A stretch of 64,000 nucleotides of DNA from Oryzicola mucosus (GTDB lineage: Bacteria; Pseudomonadota; Alphaproteobacteria; Rhizobiales; Rhizobiaceae), in the NCBI RefSeq assembly GCF_014534685.1, contig NZ_JACVVX010000004.1, forward strand, positions 248,001-312,000, written 5' to 3'. Under the pieces are notes generated by a model. The model ran no database searches, was not told where the DNA came from, and saw nothing but the letters and a program-made list of their open reading frames with translations. Every line of letters begins with the position of its first letter. Position 1 is the first letter of the stretch. Position numbers and translations under genes: made by a program. Positions 29,314-37,693 of this stretch are shown here, in pieces.

Positions 29314-30200
29314 GGCACCACCGGCCCGCCGTCGAACAGGCCATTGTCGGAGACATAGCCATAGGCTGCATCGTTGCCGGGCAGATGCGGAAAGCCCCTG
29401 AAGTTCAAGGCATTGGCAAACTTCGCCTTGCATGTGGCGAAGCTCTTGTCGCAGCCGGCCTCCAGCGTGAACGCATCTCCTGCCTCCGCCCCACGCAGCG
29501 CTTCGGGCGGCAGAACCAGCACGACGCCTTCGGTGCCTGTACGATGATGCACGATCCGAAACATCCGCCCCGTCTTCGCACCGGAAGTCCATGTCAGCCT
29601 TCCATGGCTGAACCAGCCCGGCTCGAACGTCTCGATGCCTTCGACCACAAGCGTGTCGACGCCCTGCACGGCCACCACCGTGCCCGCGCCCGAAAATCCG
29701 TCCCGCGCCAGAAGGAAGCCGCAACGCGCATCGCCCAGTTCCGCATCGCAGCGGCGGCTGATGATGCGCCCCTGCGGCTGGTCCAGCGTGTGCGAAGCGC
29801 TCTGCAACTCGGCCACGAAGCTGGTGTCGCTGCGCACGATCTTGCCGATCGCAGCCTTTCGGATCACGGCATGAACGCCCGGCTCGCGCCAGTCGACCAG
29901 CAGCGTCTCGACCACAGCACCGTCGTAAAGGCCGGCGGAAACGTCCTCGTCGCGAATGCGCTCCGACGACAGTGCGCCCTCGATGTCCTGCGTGTCGACC
30001 GCCATGCCGAGCGTGTCGCGTGCCTCGCTCGCGGTGAACCCGCTGGCCGGCTCATAGGCGAGACCGCCGATCTCCAGCGTCCGGTCATGGTCGGTGAAGC
30101 CGATTGCCAAGCCGTCGCTGCGCGTCAGTCTCCAGCAATGACACAACGTCGTCACCGCGCCGGCCAGATGTGCCGACAGCGCCTCCGGGTAGCGGCTCAC
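29310..30200 (-). CDS. GTA gp13-like protein (DUF2163 / phage BR0599 family)
   Basis: 296 residues from a GTG at 30200 that overlaps the gp12 stop (GTGA). The N-terminal DUF2163 domain (SRYPEALSAHL, then WRLTRSDG and GFTDHDR) and the C-terminal BR0599-type domain with conserved Cys residues (DARCGF, AGCDKSFATCKAKF) match tail-hub proteins of GTAs. The cysteines may bind an Fe-S cluster or zinc. Structural role at the baseplate hub. Confidence 0.9.
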   Translation of the reverse strand: MSRYPEALSAHLAGAVTTLCHCWRLTRSDGLAIGFTDHDRTLEIGGLAYEPASGFTASEARDTLGMAVDTQDIEGALSSERIRDEDVSAGLYDGAVVETLLVDWREPGVHAVIRKAAIGKIVRSDTSFVAELQSASHTLDQPQGRIISRRCDAELGDARCGFLLARDGFSGAGTVVAVQGVDTLVVEGIETFEPGWFSHGRLTWTSGAKTGRMFRIVHHRTGTEGVVLVLPPEALRGAEAGDAFTLEAGCDKSFATCKAKFANALNFRGFPHLPGNDAAYGYVSDNGLFDGGPVVP

Positions 30201-30844
30201 AGCAGCACCTCCACCAGCGGGATCGATGGGATTTGGCCGGCGCGAAACGCCGTCAGGCTGAGCGTCAGTCTCTCGATGTCGAACCGCACCGGCACATGAA
30301 ACTCGTAGCCCGCCGTCACCGCAGCGCCCGCGCCCGGCACATGGCCTGCGGCAAAGACGATCTCGCCGCTCGCCCCGTCGAAGCTGAAAGCAAAAGCCGG
30401 CCGCTCGATGCCGCCCACCGCCACCTTCAGCGTCGGCAGCACCGGCTTTGCGATGGTTCGGCTGTAGGCGTCGTCGCCTGCGCCATAGGTCTTGACCAGC
30501 TTGAAGCGCACCCGCGCGCCATCGCCGGTGCCCAGCGCCTGATCGGTGGCGGCAGGGGCCTGCTCCGGCGGGCACGACTTCATGTCGAACGGATCTCGAA
30601 ACCGGAACGCGTGCAACGAACCCCGCCGCGCCTCGAAAAACGCCAGCACATCGTGCAGATCTTCCAGCGACCGCACCCCGGTTCCGGCGTCGTAGAACCG
30701 CCGGGAATCGGCGAAGCGCGCATTCCGCTTCTCGCGGCCGGAGGTCAGCGTGACGATCTCGTTGCGGCGCTCAGGCCCTCCGGTCGCGCCGAAGGAGATG
30801 CCGAGCGGAAAGGCAACATCGTGGAATTCGGAAAACGCGCTCAT
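30197..30844 (-). CDS. GTA gp12-like distal tail protein (DUF2460)
   Basis: 215 residues of the DUF2460 family, with FPLGISFGATGGPERR near the start and LHDVLAFFEARRGSLHAFRFRD in the middle, typical of GTA and siphophage distal tail proteins. The ATG abuts the tape-measure stop (TGAATG) and the end overlaps gp13. Expected to form the ring between the tail tube and the hub. Confidence 0.92.
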   Translation of the reverse strand: MSAFSEFHDVAFPLGISFGATGGPERRNEIVTLTSGREKRNARFADSRRFYDAGTGVRSLEDLHDVLAFFEARRGSLHAFRFRDPFDMKSCPPEQAPAATDQALGTGDGARVRFKLVKTYGAGDDAYSRTIAKPVLPTLKVAVGGIERPAFAFSFDGASGEIVFAAGHVPGAGAAVTAGYEFHVPVRFDIERLTLSLTAFRAGQIPSIPLVEVLL

Positions 30845-31375
30845 TCAAAGGCTCCGCGATCCGCGCGACACCGCTCGCGCCAGCATGCCGGTGATCTGCG
30901 CCTCCGATTTGCGGAAGGACGACGCATCCTGGGCGGTGACGTTGAAGACGATGCTCATCGGCCGTGCCGGTGCTGACGTCGCGACGCCCAGACTGCCGTC
31001 CGAACCGCGCTGCAACGGCAGGATCGCTTCCGATCCCGCTTCGCCCATCAGGCCCATGCCGCCTTGCATCGGGAAATAGGTCGGCGCCGAAACCACCCCG
31101 CCCTTGGCGAACGGCATCACCGCGCCGACGACGCTCGACAGCAGCGAACCCACCAGCGACTGCAGCGGCTTCAACCCTTGCTCCAGCGCCATGCCGGCAA
31201 GGTTCAGGCCGAGCCGCCGCAACACATCGTCGAGCTCGCGCCCGCTGATAGCCGCACTTTTCAGCGCACCGGTCAGCTGCGCGCCGAAACTGCTCGACAG
31301 CTTTTCCAAGTTCTGCAGCGCCGCCTGGAACGGCGCCGTATCGGCCTGGATCGAAACGGTCACGTCTTCAGCCAT
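30845..31375 (-). CDS. GTA gp11-like short tape measure protein
   Basis: 176 residues. The N-terminal half is helical (FQAALQNLEKLSSSFGAQ), followed by a hydrophobic patch (SLVGSLLSSVVGAVMPFAKGG) and the conserved MGEAGSEAILPL segment found in phage tape measure proteins. It is far shorter than phage tape measures, as expected for the short tails of GTAs. It overlaps the preceding chaperone gene by eight bases. Confidence 0.88.
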   Translation of the reverse strand: MAEDVTVSIQADTAPFQAALQNLEKLSSSFGAQLTGALKSAAISGRELDDVLRRLGLNLAGMALEQGLKPLQSLVGSLLSSVVGAVMPFAKGGVVSAPTYFPMQGGMGLMGEAGSEAILPLQRGSDGSLGVATSAPARPMSIVFNVTAQDASSFRKSEAQITGMLARAVSRGSRSL

Positions 31376-31595
31376 GCTGGTCTCCTTGTCTGTCGGGATA
31401 GCTGCGCATCAGCGCATCGAGCGCCTGCCGGCTCGGGCCTTGCGCCCGCGCCGGCATCAAAATGCTCGCCGCGCGTTCGAATTCGCGCGGCGTCATGCTC
31501 CAGAACGCGCTTGGGGAAAGCCGCAGCAGCCCGAGCCCAACCGCCATGACCCGCTCCCACGGAAAGGCAGCCGGCGCGGGTGCTGCGGCATTCAA
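31368..31595 (-). CDS. GTA tail assembly chaperone (rcc01693-like)
   Basis: 75 residues starting at TTG 31595, which overlaps the gp10 stop (TTGA). An ATG two bases further on is in the wrong frame. The body FPWERVMAVGLGLLRLSP...FWSMTPREFERA is the signature of the small GTA/phage tail assembly chaperone family encoded between gp10 and gp11. Analogous to G/GT chaperones that load the tape measure protein. Confidence 0.8.
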   Translation of the reverse strand: MNAAAPAPAAFPWERVMAVGLGLLRLSPSAFWSMTPREFERAASILMPARAQGPSRQALDALMRSYPDRQGDQHG

Positions 31596-31921
31596 GGGTT
31601 TTGTGGGGCAGCCCCGCCAAAGGTCGCGGTCAAAAGCTCTGCGGCGATTTCGGCAAAGCCGGCCGCCCCGCGCTCGGCTCGCATGGCAGCGACCTCCCGG
31701 TCGGAGACATCGGCGCCGGCGCCGCGCAGGCCCGCGCCGATCAGCCGGATCAGGTCGGTCGCCGACAGTTTTCCGCTCGAAAATCGTTGCACCAGCGCGC
31801 TCAGATCGTCGGCGGCATAGACTGTTTCCAGCTCCGCCAGCGCGCCCAGCGTCAGGCACAGCCTGCGCGTCTGCCCGTCGAGTTCGGCTGCGATCTCGCC
31901 GCGCCTGCGGTTCGCGCTCAT
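31592..31921 (-). CDS. GTA gp10-like protein (GTA_gp10 family)
   Basis: 109 residues. ELDGQTRRLCLTLGALAELE near the N-terminus and the conserved DLIRLIGAGLRGAG helix are typical of the gene-transfer-agent gp10 family, a tail tube-associated protein. ATGA overlap with gp9 upstream and TTGA overlap with the chaperone downstream show tight translational coupling. Confidence 0.9.
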   Translation of the reverse strand: MSANRRRGEIAAELDGQTRRLCLTLGALAELETVYAADDLSALVQRFSSGKLSATDLIRLIGAGLRGAGADVSDREVAAMRAERGAAGFAEIAAELLTATFGGAAPQNP

Positions 31922-32328
31922 GGCGCCACCGTGAAGCTGACGACGCCCGCCGACTCCAGCGCGATCTCGAAGGTCAGTTCGCCGTCATGCGCGCCGGTAT
32001 ATTCCAGCGCCGTGATCTGGAAAGGCCCCTCGACCGCGCCGAAGCCCGGCACCACCACCTGCCACGGCACGAGCTCTCCGGCGAAGAACCGTGTCCGGAT
32101 CAGCCCGTCGGACTGCGCGTCCTTGAAAATGCCCGCCCCGCTCAGGCTTGCCCGCTGCACGCCGCTGCCCGCCAGCAGTTCGCGCCACCGGCCCGCCGAA
32201 TCCGCGTCGGTCACGTCCACCGTCTGGCTGTTGAAGGCCAGCCGTTTGGTCCGCAGCCCCGCCACGGTCAAAAACGCCGCCTCATGCTGGATCTTCAAGA
32301 GAAGATCCTTGCCCTTCTGTGCGACCAT
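31918..32328 (-). CDS. GTA gp9-like major tail tube protein (TP901-1 family)
   Basis: 136 residues. MVAQKGKDLLLKI at the start and the FNSQTVDVTDADSAGRWREL region are characteristic of TP901-1-type major tail proteins. A strong AAGGAGG site precedes the ATG, fitting a protein needed in many copies. It would polymerise into the tail tube. Confidence 0.93.
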   Translation of the reverse strand: MVAQKGKDLLLKIQHEAAFLTVAGLRTKRLAFNSQTVDVTDADSAGRWRELLAGSGVQRASLSGAGIFKDAQSDGLIRTRFFAGELVPWQVVVPGFGAVEGPFQITALEYTGAHDGELTFEIALESAGVVSFTVAP

Positions 32329-32352
32329 TGCCGCCTCCTTGGTCTGTTGGGT

Positions 32353-32763
32353 TTATTCCACAGGCTCGGTCACGGCGCGGAACCGGACGACGCCGCGCGT
32401 CGCCAGGAACCGGTCGTCATAGGCCGTCTCGCTGCCGAGAAAACTCAGGCTCACCAGATGGTGGCCGTCGAGCGGCAGCGCTGCGTCGTCCAGGCATGCC
32501 GCGACCGCATCGGCAATCGCCAGCGCCTGCTTCTTGCCCTTGCCGCGCGACCAGCAATGCAGCGTCAGAAAATGCTCGCTGCCCCGCTCCGTCGCCGTGC
32601 TCCAATCCGTCGTCGAGATGCGCCCGAAGGTGACGTATGGAAACGCCGCATTGTCGGGCGCAGCGTCATAGATGCGCGCGCCGCCCAGCAACCCACCCAG
32701 CGTGGCATCGCCGCTCAGCACTGAGAACACGGCCTTTTGCAGTTCACTCGTCCCCGAAATCAT
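32353..32763 (-). CDS. GTA gp8-like tail terminator (DUF3168)
   Basis: 136 residues of the DUF3168 family: LQKAVFSVLSGD and IYDAAPDNAAFPYVTFG near the start, HCWSRGKGKKQALAIADAV in the middle. Caps the tail tube and joins it to the head. The start ATG at 32763 lies inside the end of the preceding 65-codon gene, so the two overlap by 20 bases. Confidence 0.9.
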   Translation of the reverse strand: MISGTSELQKAVFSVLSGDATLGGLLGGARIYDAAPDNAAFPYVTFGRISTTDWSTATERGSEHFLTLHCWSRGKGKKQALAIADAVAACLDDAALPLDGHHLVSLSFLGSETAYDDRFLATRGVVRFRAVTEPVE

Positions 32764-32941
32764 CGAAGCTCTCCGGCAGATTGCGTTGCGTTGGGCTGCG
32801 CTCCCAGATGCTCGAGCCGTCCGCCCAGAATTTCGGGCGCGGACGCCGGCGCTGCGTCTGGACATCGTCGGCCAGCGCATGCGCCTTGCCGCGCAGAGCG
32901 CTCAACAGCCCGTCCAGGGTCAGTCGCATCGTCGGCTTCAC
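32744..32941 (-). CDS. Small hypothetical protein between GTA gp7 and gp8
   Basis: 65 residues from GTG 32941, which overlaps the gp7 stop (GTGA), to 32744, which overlaps the gp8 start. The protein is highly basic in the middle (TQRRRPRPKFW) with an acidic C-terminus (ESFDDFGDE). No family recognised. An alternative start is the ATG four codons later. The frame is exactly tiled between two GTA genes with the overlap style used by its neighbours, which supports it being translated. Confidence 0.55.
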   Translation of the reverse strand: MKPTMRLTLDGLLSALRGKAHALADDVQTQRRRPRPKFWADGSSIWERSPTQRNLPESFDDFGDE

Positions 32942-33273
32942 AGACCCTGCTCCTTGACGCGGCACACCAGATAGCGGCCCGTCTCGTCCGGATCGTGCAC
33001 GGTGAGGATGGGAAACAGCCGCTGCCCTTTGCGGAACCGCATGCCGCTCGCCACGCCCTCGCGATGGCGGATGGTGATGCGGTGGGTATAGGTCTCCAGC
33101 GTCTGGTCGGCGCCGAAGCGGCTTTCGGCCGCCACCGGCTCGATATGGCCGTAGGTCACCGCGGTCTCCTCCCAGCTCTCGGTCCGCCCGCCCATGCCGT
33201 CGGCAGCGCTGTGCGCCGCCTCGATCGTCAGCCATGCCTTAAAATTGCCGGGCTCGATGAACATCGCCTGCAT
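32938..33273 (-). CDS. GTA gp7-like phage head closure protein
   Basis: 111 residues of the head-tail adaptor/head closure family (SPP1 gp16-like): GRTESWEETAVTYGHIEP, then ESRFGADQTLETYTHRITIRHR and RYLVCRVKEQG. TAATG overlap with gp6. It would close the DNA exit channel between connector and tail. Confidence 0.9.
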   Translation of the reverse strand: MQAMFIEPGNFKAWLTIEAAHSAADGMGGRTESWEETAVTYGHIEPVAAESRFGADQTLETYTHRITIRHREGVASGMRFRKGQRLFPILTVHDPDETGRYLVCRVKEQGL

Positions 33274-33842
33274 TACAGCCTCCGCGTGCGATAGTGGGAA
33301 ATCAGCCGGTCGTAGCCGCCGGGATAGGACACCGGCTGGTCGCCGGGACCATAGGCGCCGCGAAATTCGTACCAATGGCCGGCCAGCAGCTTGATCGCCA
33401 GCCGCAACGGATCGGGCACATCGGTGCCCGCCTCGCCGAAACCGGCGGTGAAATCGACCTCGATGCCGTTCATCGCCTTCAGCCGCTCCGGCTTGGGGTC
33501 GAAGTAGAGCCGCGCCGGGCGCGACACGAGGTCGGCCTGGTAGCTCCCGGCGTCGACCAACGAGGCCTCGCCCTCCGAGCCGTAGACGGTGATCGACAAG
33601 ATCTCCCGCACCGGATGCAGCGGTATCGAAAGGCAACCCTCGCGGGACACCCCATCCGCCACCAGCCGCCAGCCCTGGTCGATCAGCGCCAGGCCGGTCG
33701 CGCGCTCGACATCCTGCCGCGCGGCGCGGATCAGCCCTTCCAGCAGCGCGTCCTCGCTGGAATGCTGCACCCGCAGATGCGCCTTCATCTCGGCCAGCGT
33801 CACCGGCTCCGCCGAGGGTTCGACGGTTCTCACAAGCGTCAT
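33273..33842 (-). CDS. GTA gp6-like head-tail connector protein
   Basis: 189 residues of the gp6-like connector family: PVTLAEMKAHLRVQHSSEDALLEGLIRAARQDVE, of which the LAEMKAHLRV helix is diagnostic, and a C-terminal HWYEFRG motif. Start ATG 33842 with GGGAG upstream; an in-frame ATG at 33887 would lie inside the intergenic palindrome. First gene after the repeat that separates it from the capsid gene. Confidence 0.9.
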   Translation of the reverse strand: MTLVRTVEPSAEPVTLAEMKAHLRVQHSSEDALLEGLIRAARQDVERATGLALIDQGWRLVADGVSREGCLSIPLHPVREILSITVYGSEGEASLVDAGSYQADLVSRPARLYFDPKPERLKAMNGIEVDFTAGFGEAGTDVPDPLRLAIKLLAGHWYEFRGAYGPGDQPVSYPGGYDRLISHYRTRRL

Positions 33843-33908
33843 GGTTGTTTGCTCCCGGCTTGAAAAGAAAGGCCCCGGACTGTTCATCCGGGGCCGTTAC
33901 GGATCGCG

Positions 33909-34049
33909 GAACTGCTTCAGAACTCGCTTCCGTGAGTCAGATGGCGCGGTTTTCGAGAACCGGAGCGGAGCGTACGTTCAGGTACGTGAGCACCGGAAGC
34001 GCAGAAAGCCGCATCAGATGGCCTCCGGAGTAGAGTTCTCAAGCCGTTC
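33909..34049. repeat. Long palindromic repeat after the capsid gene (RIME/REP-like)
   Basis: The outer arms pair imperfectly (GAACTGCTTCAGAACTC at 33909-33925 with 34033-34049) and a core near 33969-34002 contains GCGTAC...GTACGTGAGCACCGG. The same core occurs in a second palindrome at 37563-37693. The right arm includes the last codons and stop of the capsid gene. Probably a dispersed rhizobial intergenic element that forms a large RNA hairpin in the GTA transcript. Confidence 0.7.
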
Positions 34050-35295
34050 CGAATTTCAGCAGCTTGATCGCGTCAAAGTCCTGCACCCCGCCGCCGACGC
34101 GCTTGGTGGTGTAGAACAGCACATAGGGCTTGGCCGAATACGGGTCGCGCAAGACGCGCACGCCCGTGCGGTCGACCACCAGATAGCCGCGCGAGAAGTC
34201 GCCGAAGGCGATGGGCGTGGCGTCGGTCGCCGCGTTCGGCATGTCCTCCGCCTCGACCAGCGGGAAGCCCATCAGCATCGCCTTCTGGCCCACCGTGGCC
34301 GGCGGCTGCCAGAGATAGTTGCCGTCGGCATCCTTGAGCTTGCGGATCGCCCCTTGCGTTTTTCGGTTCATCACCCAGTTGGCATTCTGGCGATAACCCG
34401 CCTTCAGCGCATAGACGGTGTCGATCAGCACGTCCGAAGGGTTGGACGCCGGCAGCTGCCCGGCAACGCCCGTTGCGATATAGCCGATCTGCCCCCACAC
34501 CCAGCTTGCCTCCGCCACCTTGGTGTAGTCGAGGAAGCCGCGCGGCTTGTTGACGCCGTTGCCGCTGACGAAGGCCGCGCCCTCCTGCTCGGCAAAGGCG
34601 GCTTCCACCTCGGCCGATATCCACTGGTCGAGGTCGACGATGCTGTCTTCCAGAAGCGAGGCGGTCGCCGCCGGCATGGCGTAGAGCTCCATGGTCGGGA
34701 ACTGCAGCTCGGCCAGCGTCGGCGTGGCGGTCTGCGGCCGGGCCGCCGTTTCGGCCACCCAGCCGACGGCCGGTCCGCCCAGCGCGAACGGCTTCTTCAG
34801 CACCGCGGCGGACACCTTGCGCACCGAGGCGATGGAGCGGATCGGCGACAGGGTCGAAAGCCGCTTGCCGATCTCGGCCTCGGTCTCGTCCGGCACCAGA
34901 TAGCCGCCATCCTGGCCGGAGCCATAGGACATCGCCTTGCTGTCGAGTGCGCGCAGCGCCCGGTCGTCGCCGCTGCGCATATAGGCGTCGAAGGCCTGCT
35001 TGCGCTCGGGCGTCGAGCGGCGCTCGCCATCGCCAAGCCCCGGCCGCAGCCGGTTCAGCGACATGCCGTCGATAGCCCGTTTCTGCTCGTCGAGCGCCTG
35101 CGAAATGCGCTCCACCTTCTGCACCGTCACGGTGTCGGCGCCCAGCCGCCCCTCCATCTGCTGAAGCTTCTGGTCGTTGGCCTCCTTGAAGGCCTCGAAG
35201 GTGGTCATGAACTCGCCGAAGGCGTCCTTCAGGTCGAGATAGTCGCCCGCGCCGGATTTGGTTTCCGGGGCGCGGCTGTCAGCGATGTCTGTCAT
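34039..35295 (-). CDS. GTA gp5-like HK97-family major capsid protein
   Basis: 418 residues. The N-terminal about 110 residues form a helical scaffold (delta) region. The mature HK97 fold follows: GQDGGYLVPDE near 128, ETAARPQT, and ISAEVEAAFAEQEGAAFVSGNG near 205-225. Prohead protease is encoded upstream with a 17-base overlap. A long palindrome follows the stop. Builds the GTA head. Confidence 0.95.
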   Translation of the reverse strand: MTDIADSRAPETKSGAGDYLDLKDAFGEFMTTFEAFKEANDQKLQQMEGRLGADTVTVQKVERISQALDEQKRAIDGMSLNRLRPGLGDGERRSTPERKQAFDAYMRSGDDRALRALDSKAMSYGSGQDGGYLVPDETEAEIGKRLSTLSPIRSIASVRKVSAAVLKKPFALGGPAVGWVAETAARPQTATPTLAELQFPTMELYAMPAATASLLEDSIVDLDQWISAEVEAAFAEQEGAAFVSGNGVNKPRGFLDYTKVAEASWVWGQIGYIATGVAGQLPASNPSDVLIDTVYALKAGYRQNANWVMNRKTQGAIRKLKDADGNYLWQPPATVGQKAMLMGFPLVEAEDMPNAATDATPIAFGDFSRGYLVVDRTGVRVLRDPYSAKPYVLFYTTKRVGGGVQDFDAIKLLKFGTA

Positions 35296-35989
35296 GGATC
35301 GTATCCTTGTCCTTCATGGTTCGTGTCGCCCGGCGGATGCGTTCCGCCAGATCGTGTTCGGTCCCGCGCGCCGCGTCCCGCTTGCGCACCAGTTGTGCGA
35401 AACCCTCCGCCACCACGGCGCGGGCATCGCTTCTCGTCAGCCCCGCATCCCGCGTGAGCCAGCGTTCGAATTCGCGGACGCTCGGCAGCGTCCCCTTGAC
35501 GGCTGCGACGCGGGCGTCGGGCAGCATCGGAAAGGTCACCACCGAAATTTCCCAGAGATCGGCCTCCAGGATGCGGCGCACGCCGCTGCCTGCATCCTTG
35601 CGCGCCTTGACGGTGCGAAAACCGATGGACAGTCCGTCCAGCGCGCCGCCGCGCATCAGGCTCAGCACCTCGCGCGCCCGCGTCACGCCGGCGGCCAGCC
35701 TGCCGCGCACGAACAGGCCGCGCTCATCCTCGCGCAGCTCGGTCCATGTGCCGATCGGCTCGCCGGGATCGTGCTGGAACAGCATGCGGATGCCGCCCGC
35801 CCCTCGCGTCCGCAACGATTTGGCGAAGGCGCCGCGCTCGACGATGTCGTTGCCGAGATCGACCTTGTCGAACAGGCTGGCATAGCCGTGGAAGCTGCCG
35901 TCCTGCTCCACCGCATCGAGCGCCACGTCGAGAAACTTGGATTCGCCGGGCATCGTCATGGCCTCACGCGCCTTCGGGATGAACGTCAT
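35279..35989 (-). CDS. GTA gp4-like HK97-family prohead protease
   Basis: 236 residues of the S78 prohead protease family: FHGYASLFDKVDLGNDIVERGAF, then MLFQHDP with the catalytic His, and GLSIGFR with the catalytic Ser near 120. It removes the capsid delta domain. The ATG at 35989 has GGAG nine bases upstream and overlaps the preceding gene by 26 bases. ATGs ten and twelve codons later would remove that overlap and remain possible. Confidence 0.92.
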   Translation of the reverse strand: MTFIPKAREAMTMPGESKFLDVALDAVEQDGSFHGYASLFDKVDLGNDIVERGAFAKSLRTRGAGGIRMLFQHDPGEPIGTWTELREDERGLFVRGRLAAGVTRAREVLSLMRGGALDGLSIGFRTVKARKDAGSGVRRILEADLWEISVVTFPMLPDARVAAVKGTLPSVREFERWLTRDAGLTRSDARAVVAEGFAQLVRKRDAARGTEHDLAERIRRATRTMKDKDTIHDRHR

Positions 35990-36308
35990 GTCGCTTGTCT
36001 CCGTGGGTTCTGCGTTCCAGCCGCTTGAGGATGAAGCCAATGGCCCACCAGCCAAACAGGCTGGCGATGGCGGAGCCGATCAGCACGCGTTCGGCCGGAC
36101 CGACGCTGCCGGCGATGCCGAGTTCGGTCACCACCTTCACGCCCACCGTCGAGCCGAACACCACGCCGCAGATCACGCCGACGGCGAAGCGGATCGCCGC
36201 GTCGCGCCGTCCCTGCGGCAGCACATAGGCCAGCGAAACAGCCGATCCGGCCACCGCGCCTCCCGCCTTGGCCAGCCACAGCCAATGCTCGTCCGTCCAG
36301 TCCGTCAT
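35964..36308 (-). CDS. Small membrane protein in the GTA cluster (gp3.5 position)
   Basis: 114 residues with three probable membrane segments (about 12-30, 38-58 and 72-94) and a basic tail. The stretch WLAKAGGAVAGSAVSLAYVLPQGRRDAAIRF recalls the DUF6107-type proteins that sit between portal and protease in Rhizobiales GTAs. No enzymatic motif. ATGA overlap with the portal gene upstream and a 26-base overlap with the protease. Function unknown; a membrane role in head assembly or lysis is possible. Confidence 0.75.
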   Translation of the reverse strand: MTDWTDEHWLWLAKAGGAVAGSAVSLAYVLPQGRRDAAIRFAVGVICGVVFGSTVGVKVVTELGIAGSVGPAERVLIGSAIASLFGWWAIGFILKRLERRTHGDKRHDVHPEGA

Positions 36309-37513
36309 GATCTGTCTCCTCGTCCGCCGAGCGGCTGGTATCCCACCGCCTCGCGTTTCTCGTCCTCGGTCAGGAAATCCGCGGCCCCCAGCCGCTTCCA
36401 CAGCGCCTCGCGCTCCACCGCCAGACCCTCGATCCGGTCGGCGTCGAACCACAGCCGCAGCCCCGGCTGGAACACCGGCCCAAGCCAGGCGGAAAACTCC
36501 TTCGCCGTCCGCGCCACCAGAGGCAGCACGGTCAGGCGGTAGAAGGCGCGGTTGGCCTCCTGGTAGTTCGAATAGGTGCTGTCGCCGGGGATGCCGAGCA
36601 GCATGGGCGGCACGCCCAGAGCGAGCGCGATGTCGCGGCTCGCCGAATGCTTCGCCTCGATGAAATCCATGTCCTTGGGCGACAGGCTCATCGCCTTCCA
36701 GTCCAGCCCGCCTTCCAAAAGAAGCGGTCGTCCCGCACCATGCGCGCCGGTATAGCCTTGCTCCAGTTCCGTCTTCAGCCGGTCGTACTGGTCCTCGCTG
36801 AGATTGCCGCCTTCCTTCGGCGCATAGACCAGCGCGCCCGAGGGCCTGGCCGAATTGTCGAGCAGCGCCTTGTTCCAGCGCCCTGCGGCGTTGTGCGTGT
36901 CGAGCGCCACGAGTGCCGCCTCCACCGGCGCAAAGCCGTAATGGTCGTCGAGCGGATGGAACAGGCTCAGATGCGCCGCCCCACCCGGCGCCAGCGGCAC
37001 GCGCCGCTTGTCGCCCCCTTGGCCGGTCCCCTGCCGATACTCCAGCGCGGTCGGCCAGCCATTGTCGTCGGCCACCACCGAGACCCGGTCGGGCCGCAGC
37101 AGATGCAATTCGCGCGCGGCTCCCGCATCGATCGTCTCCGGATAGGCGTTTCCGGACAAGAGCAGATGCCCGTACAGCGTCTCCATGAAGCCGGCGCCCG
37201 CCTGCCGCGCATTCGGCCGGTCGAGCAGGTCGAGCAGCGGATGCTCGGTCAGTTCGGTGGTGCCTTCATAAAGCAGCCAGGGAATCGCAGCGGCGGTCTC
37301 GGCCACCAGCCGCACCGCCCGATGCACGATCGGGTTGCGCATGAAGCCCTCGCGCGACAGCGCGGCATAGTCGCGGCGCGTCCAGTTGGCTTCGCCCTGC
37401 GCATGCAGCGCGATGAAGCCGGTCTGTCCCGCGTGTTTGTGTTCGGCGTGTTTGCGTTCGACGCGCGCGGCGGCGATCCCCGCTTTGCGAGGCCAAGGCC
37501 ATGTCCAAGCCAT
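36305..37513 (-). CDS. GTA gp3-like HK97-family portal protein
   Basis: 402 residues of the HK97 portal family: MRNPIVHRAVRLVAETAAAIPW near 58-80, LYGHLLLSGNAY near 113, and GVPPMLLGIPGDSTYSNYQEANRAFY near 299-325, all standard portal blocks. Forms the dodecameric DNA entry ring. A good GAGGAG site precedes the ATG. Separated from gp2 by a 131-base palindrome. Confidence 0.95.
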   Translation of the reverse strand: MAWTWPWPRKAGIAAARVERKHAEHKHAGQTGFIALHAQGEANWTRRDYAALSREGFMRNPIVHRAVRLVAETAAAIPWLLYEGTTELTEHPLLDLLDRPNARQAGAGFMETLYGHLLLSGNAYPETIDAGAARELHLLRPDRVSVVADDNGWPTALEYRQGTGQGGDKRRVPLAPGGAAHLSLFHPLDDHYGFAPVEAALVALDTHNAAGRWNKALLDNSARPSGALVYAPKEGGNLSEDQYDRLKTELEQGYTGAHGAGRPLLLEGGLDWKAMSLSPKDMDFIEAKHSASRDIALALGVPPMLLGIPGDSTYSNYQEANRAFYRLTVLPLVARTAKEFSAWLGPVFQPGLRLWFDADRIEGLAVEREALWKRLGAADFLTEDEKREAVGYQPLGGRGDRS

Positions 37514-37562
37514 GTCGGCTCCTCTGTTGAAATTTTGTTCGCGGGCGGCTCAGAGCCTGCGC

Positions 37563-37693
37563 GAAAACCCGTCGAAGCGTGGCGAAAATGGTGCTTTCGG
37601 GGTCGCTCCTGCGACGCGCGCAGCGTACTTTTTGGGTACGTGAGCACCGGAAGCGCAAAAAGTGCCAGTTGCAGACCGCTTTCACGGGTTTTC
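37563..37693. repeat. Palindromic repeat between GTA terminase and portal genes (RIME/REP-like)
   Basis: Perfect 10-base outer arms (GAAAACCCGT at 37563-37572, ACGGGTTTTC at 37684-37693) enclose a core GCGTAC...GGTACGTGAGCACCGGAAG shared with the palindrome at 33909-34049. It begins right at the large-terminase stop codon. The shared core inside otherwise unrelated arms indicates a mosaic, dispersed repeat rather than a gene-specific terminator. Confidence 0.7.

Noticed and set aside
31589-31591. ATG just after the gp10 stop as start of the tail chaperone
   Set aside because: It is in a different frame from the conserved FPWERVMAVGLGLL segment.
33589-35457. 622-codon plus-strand frame across GTA connector, repeat and capsid genes
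   Set aside because: Reads through a palindromic repeat and two well-supported opposite genes; low-complexity composition.
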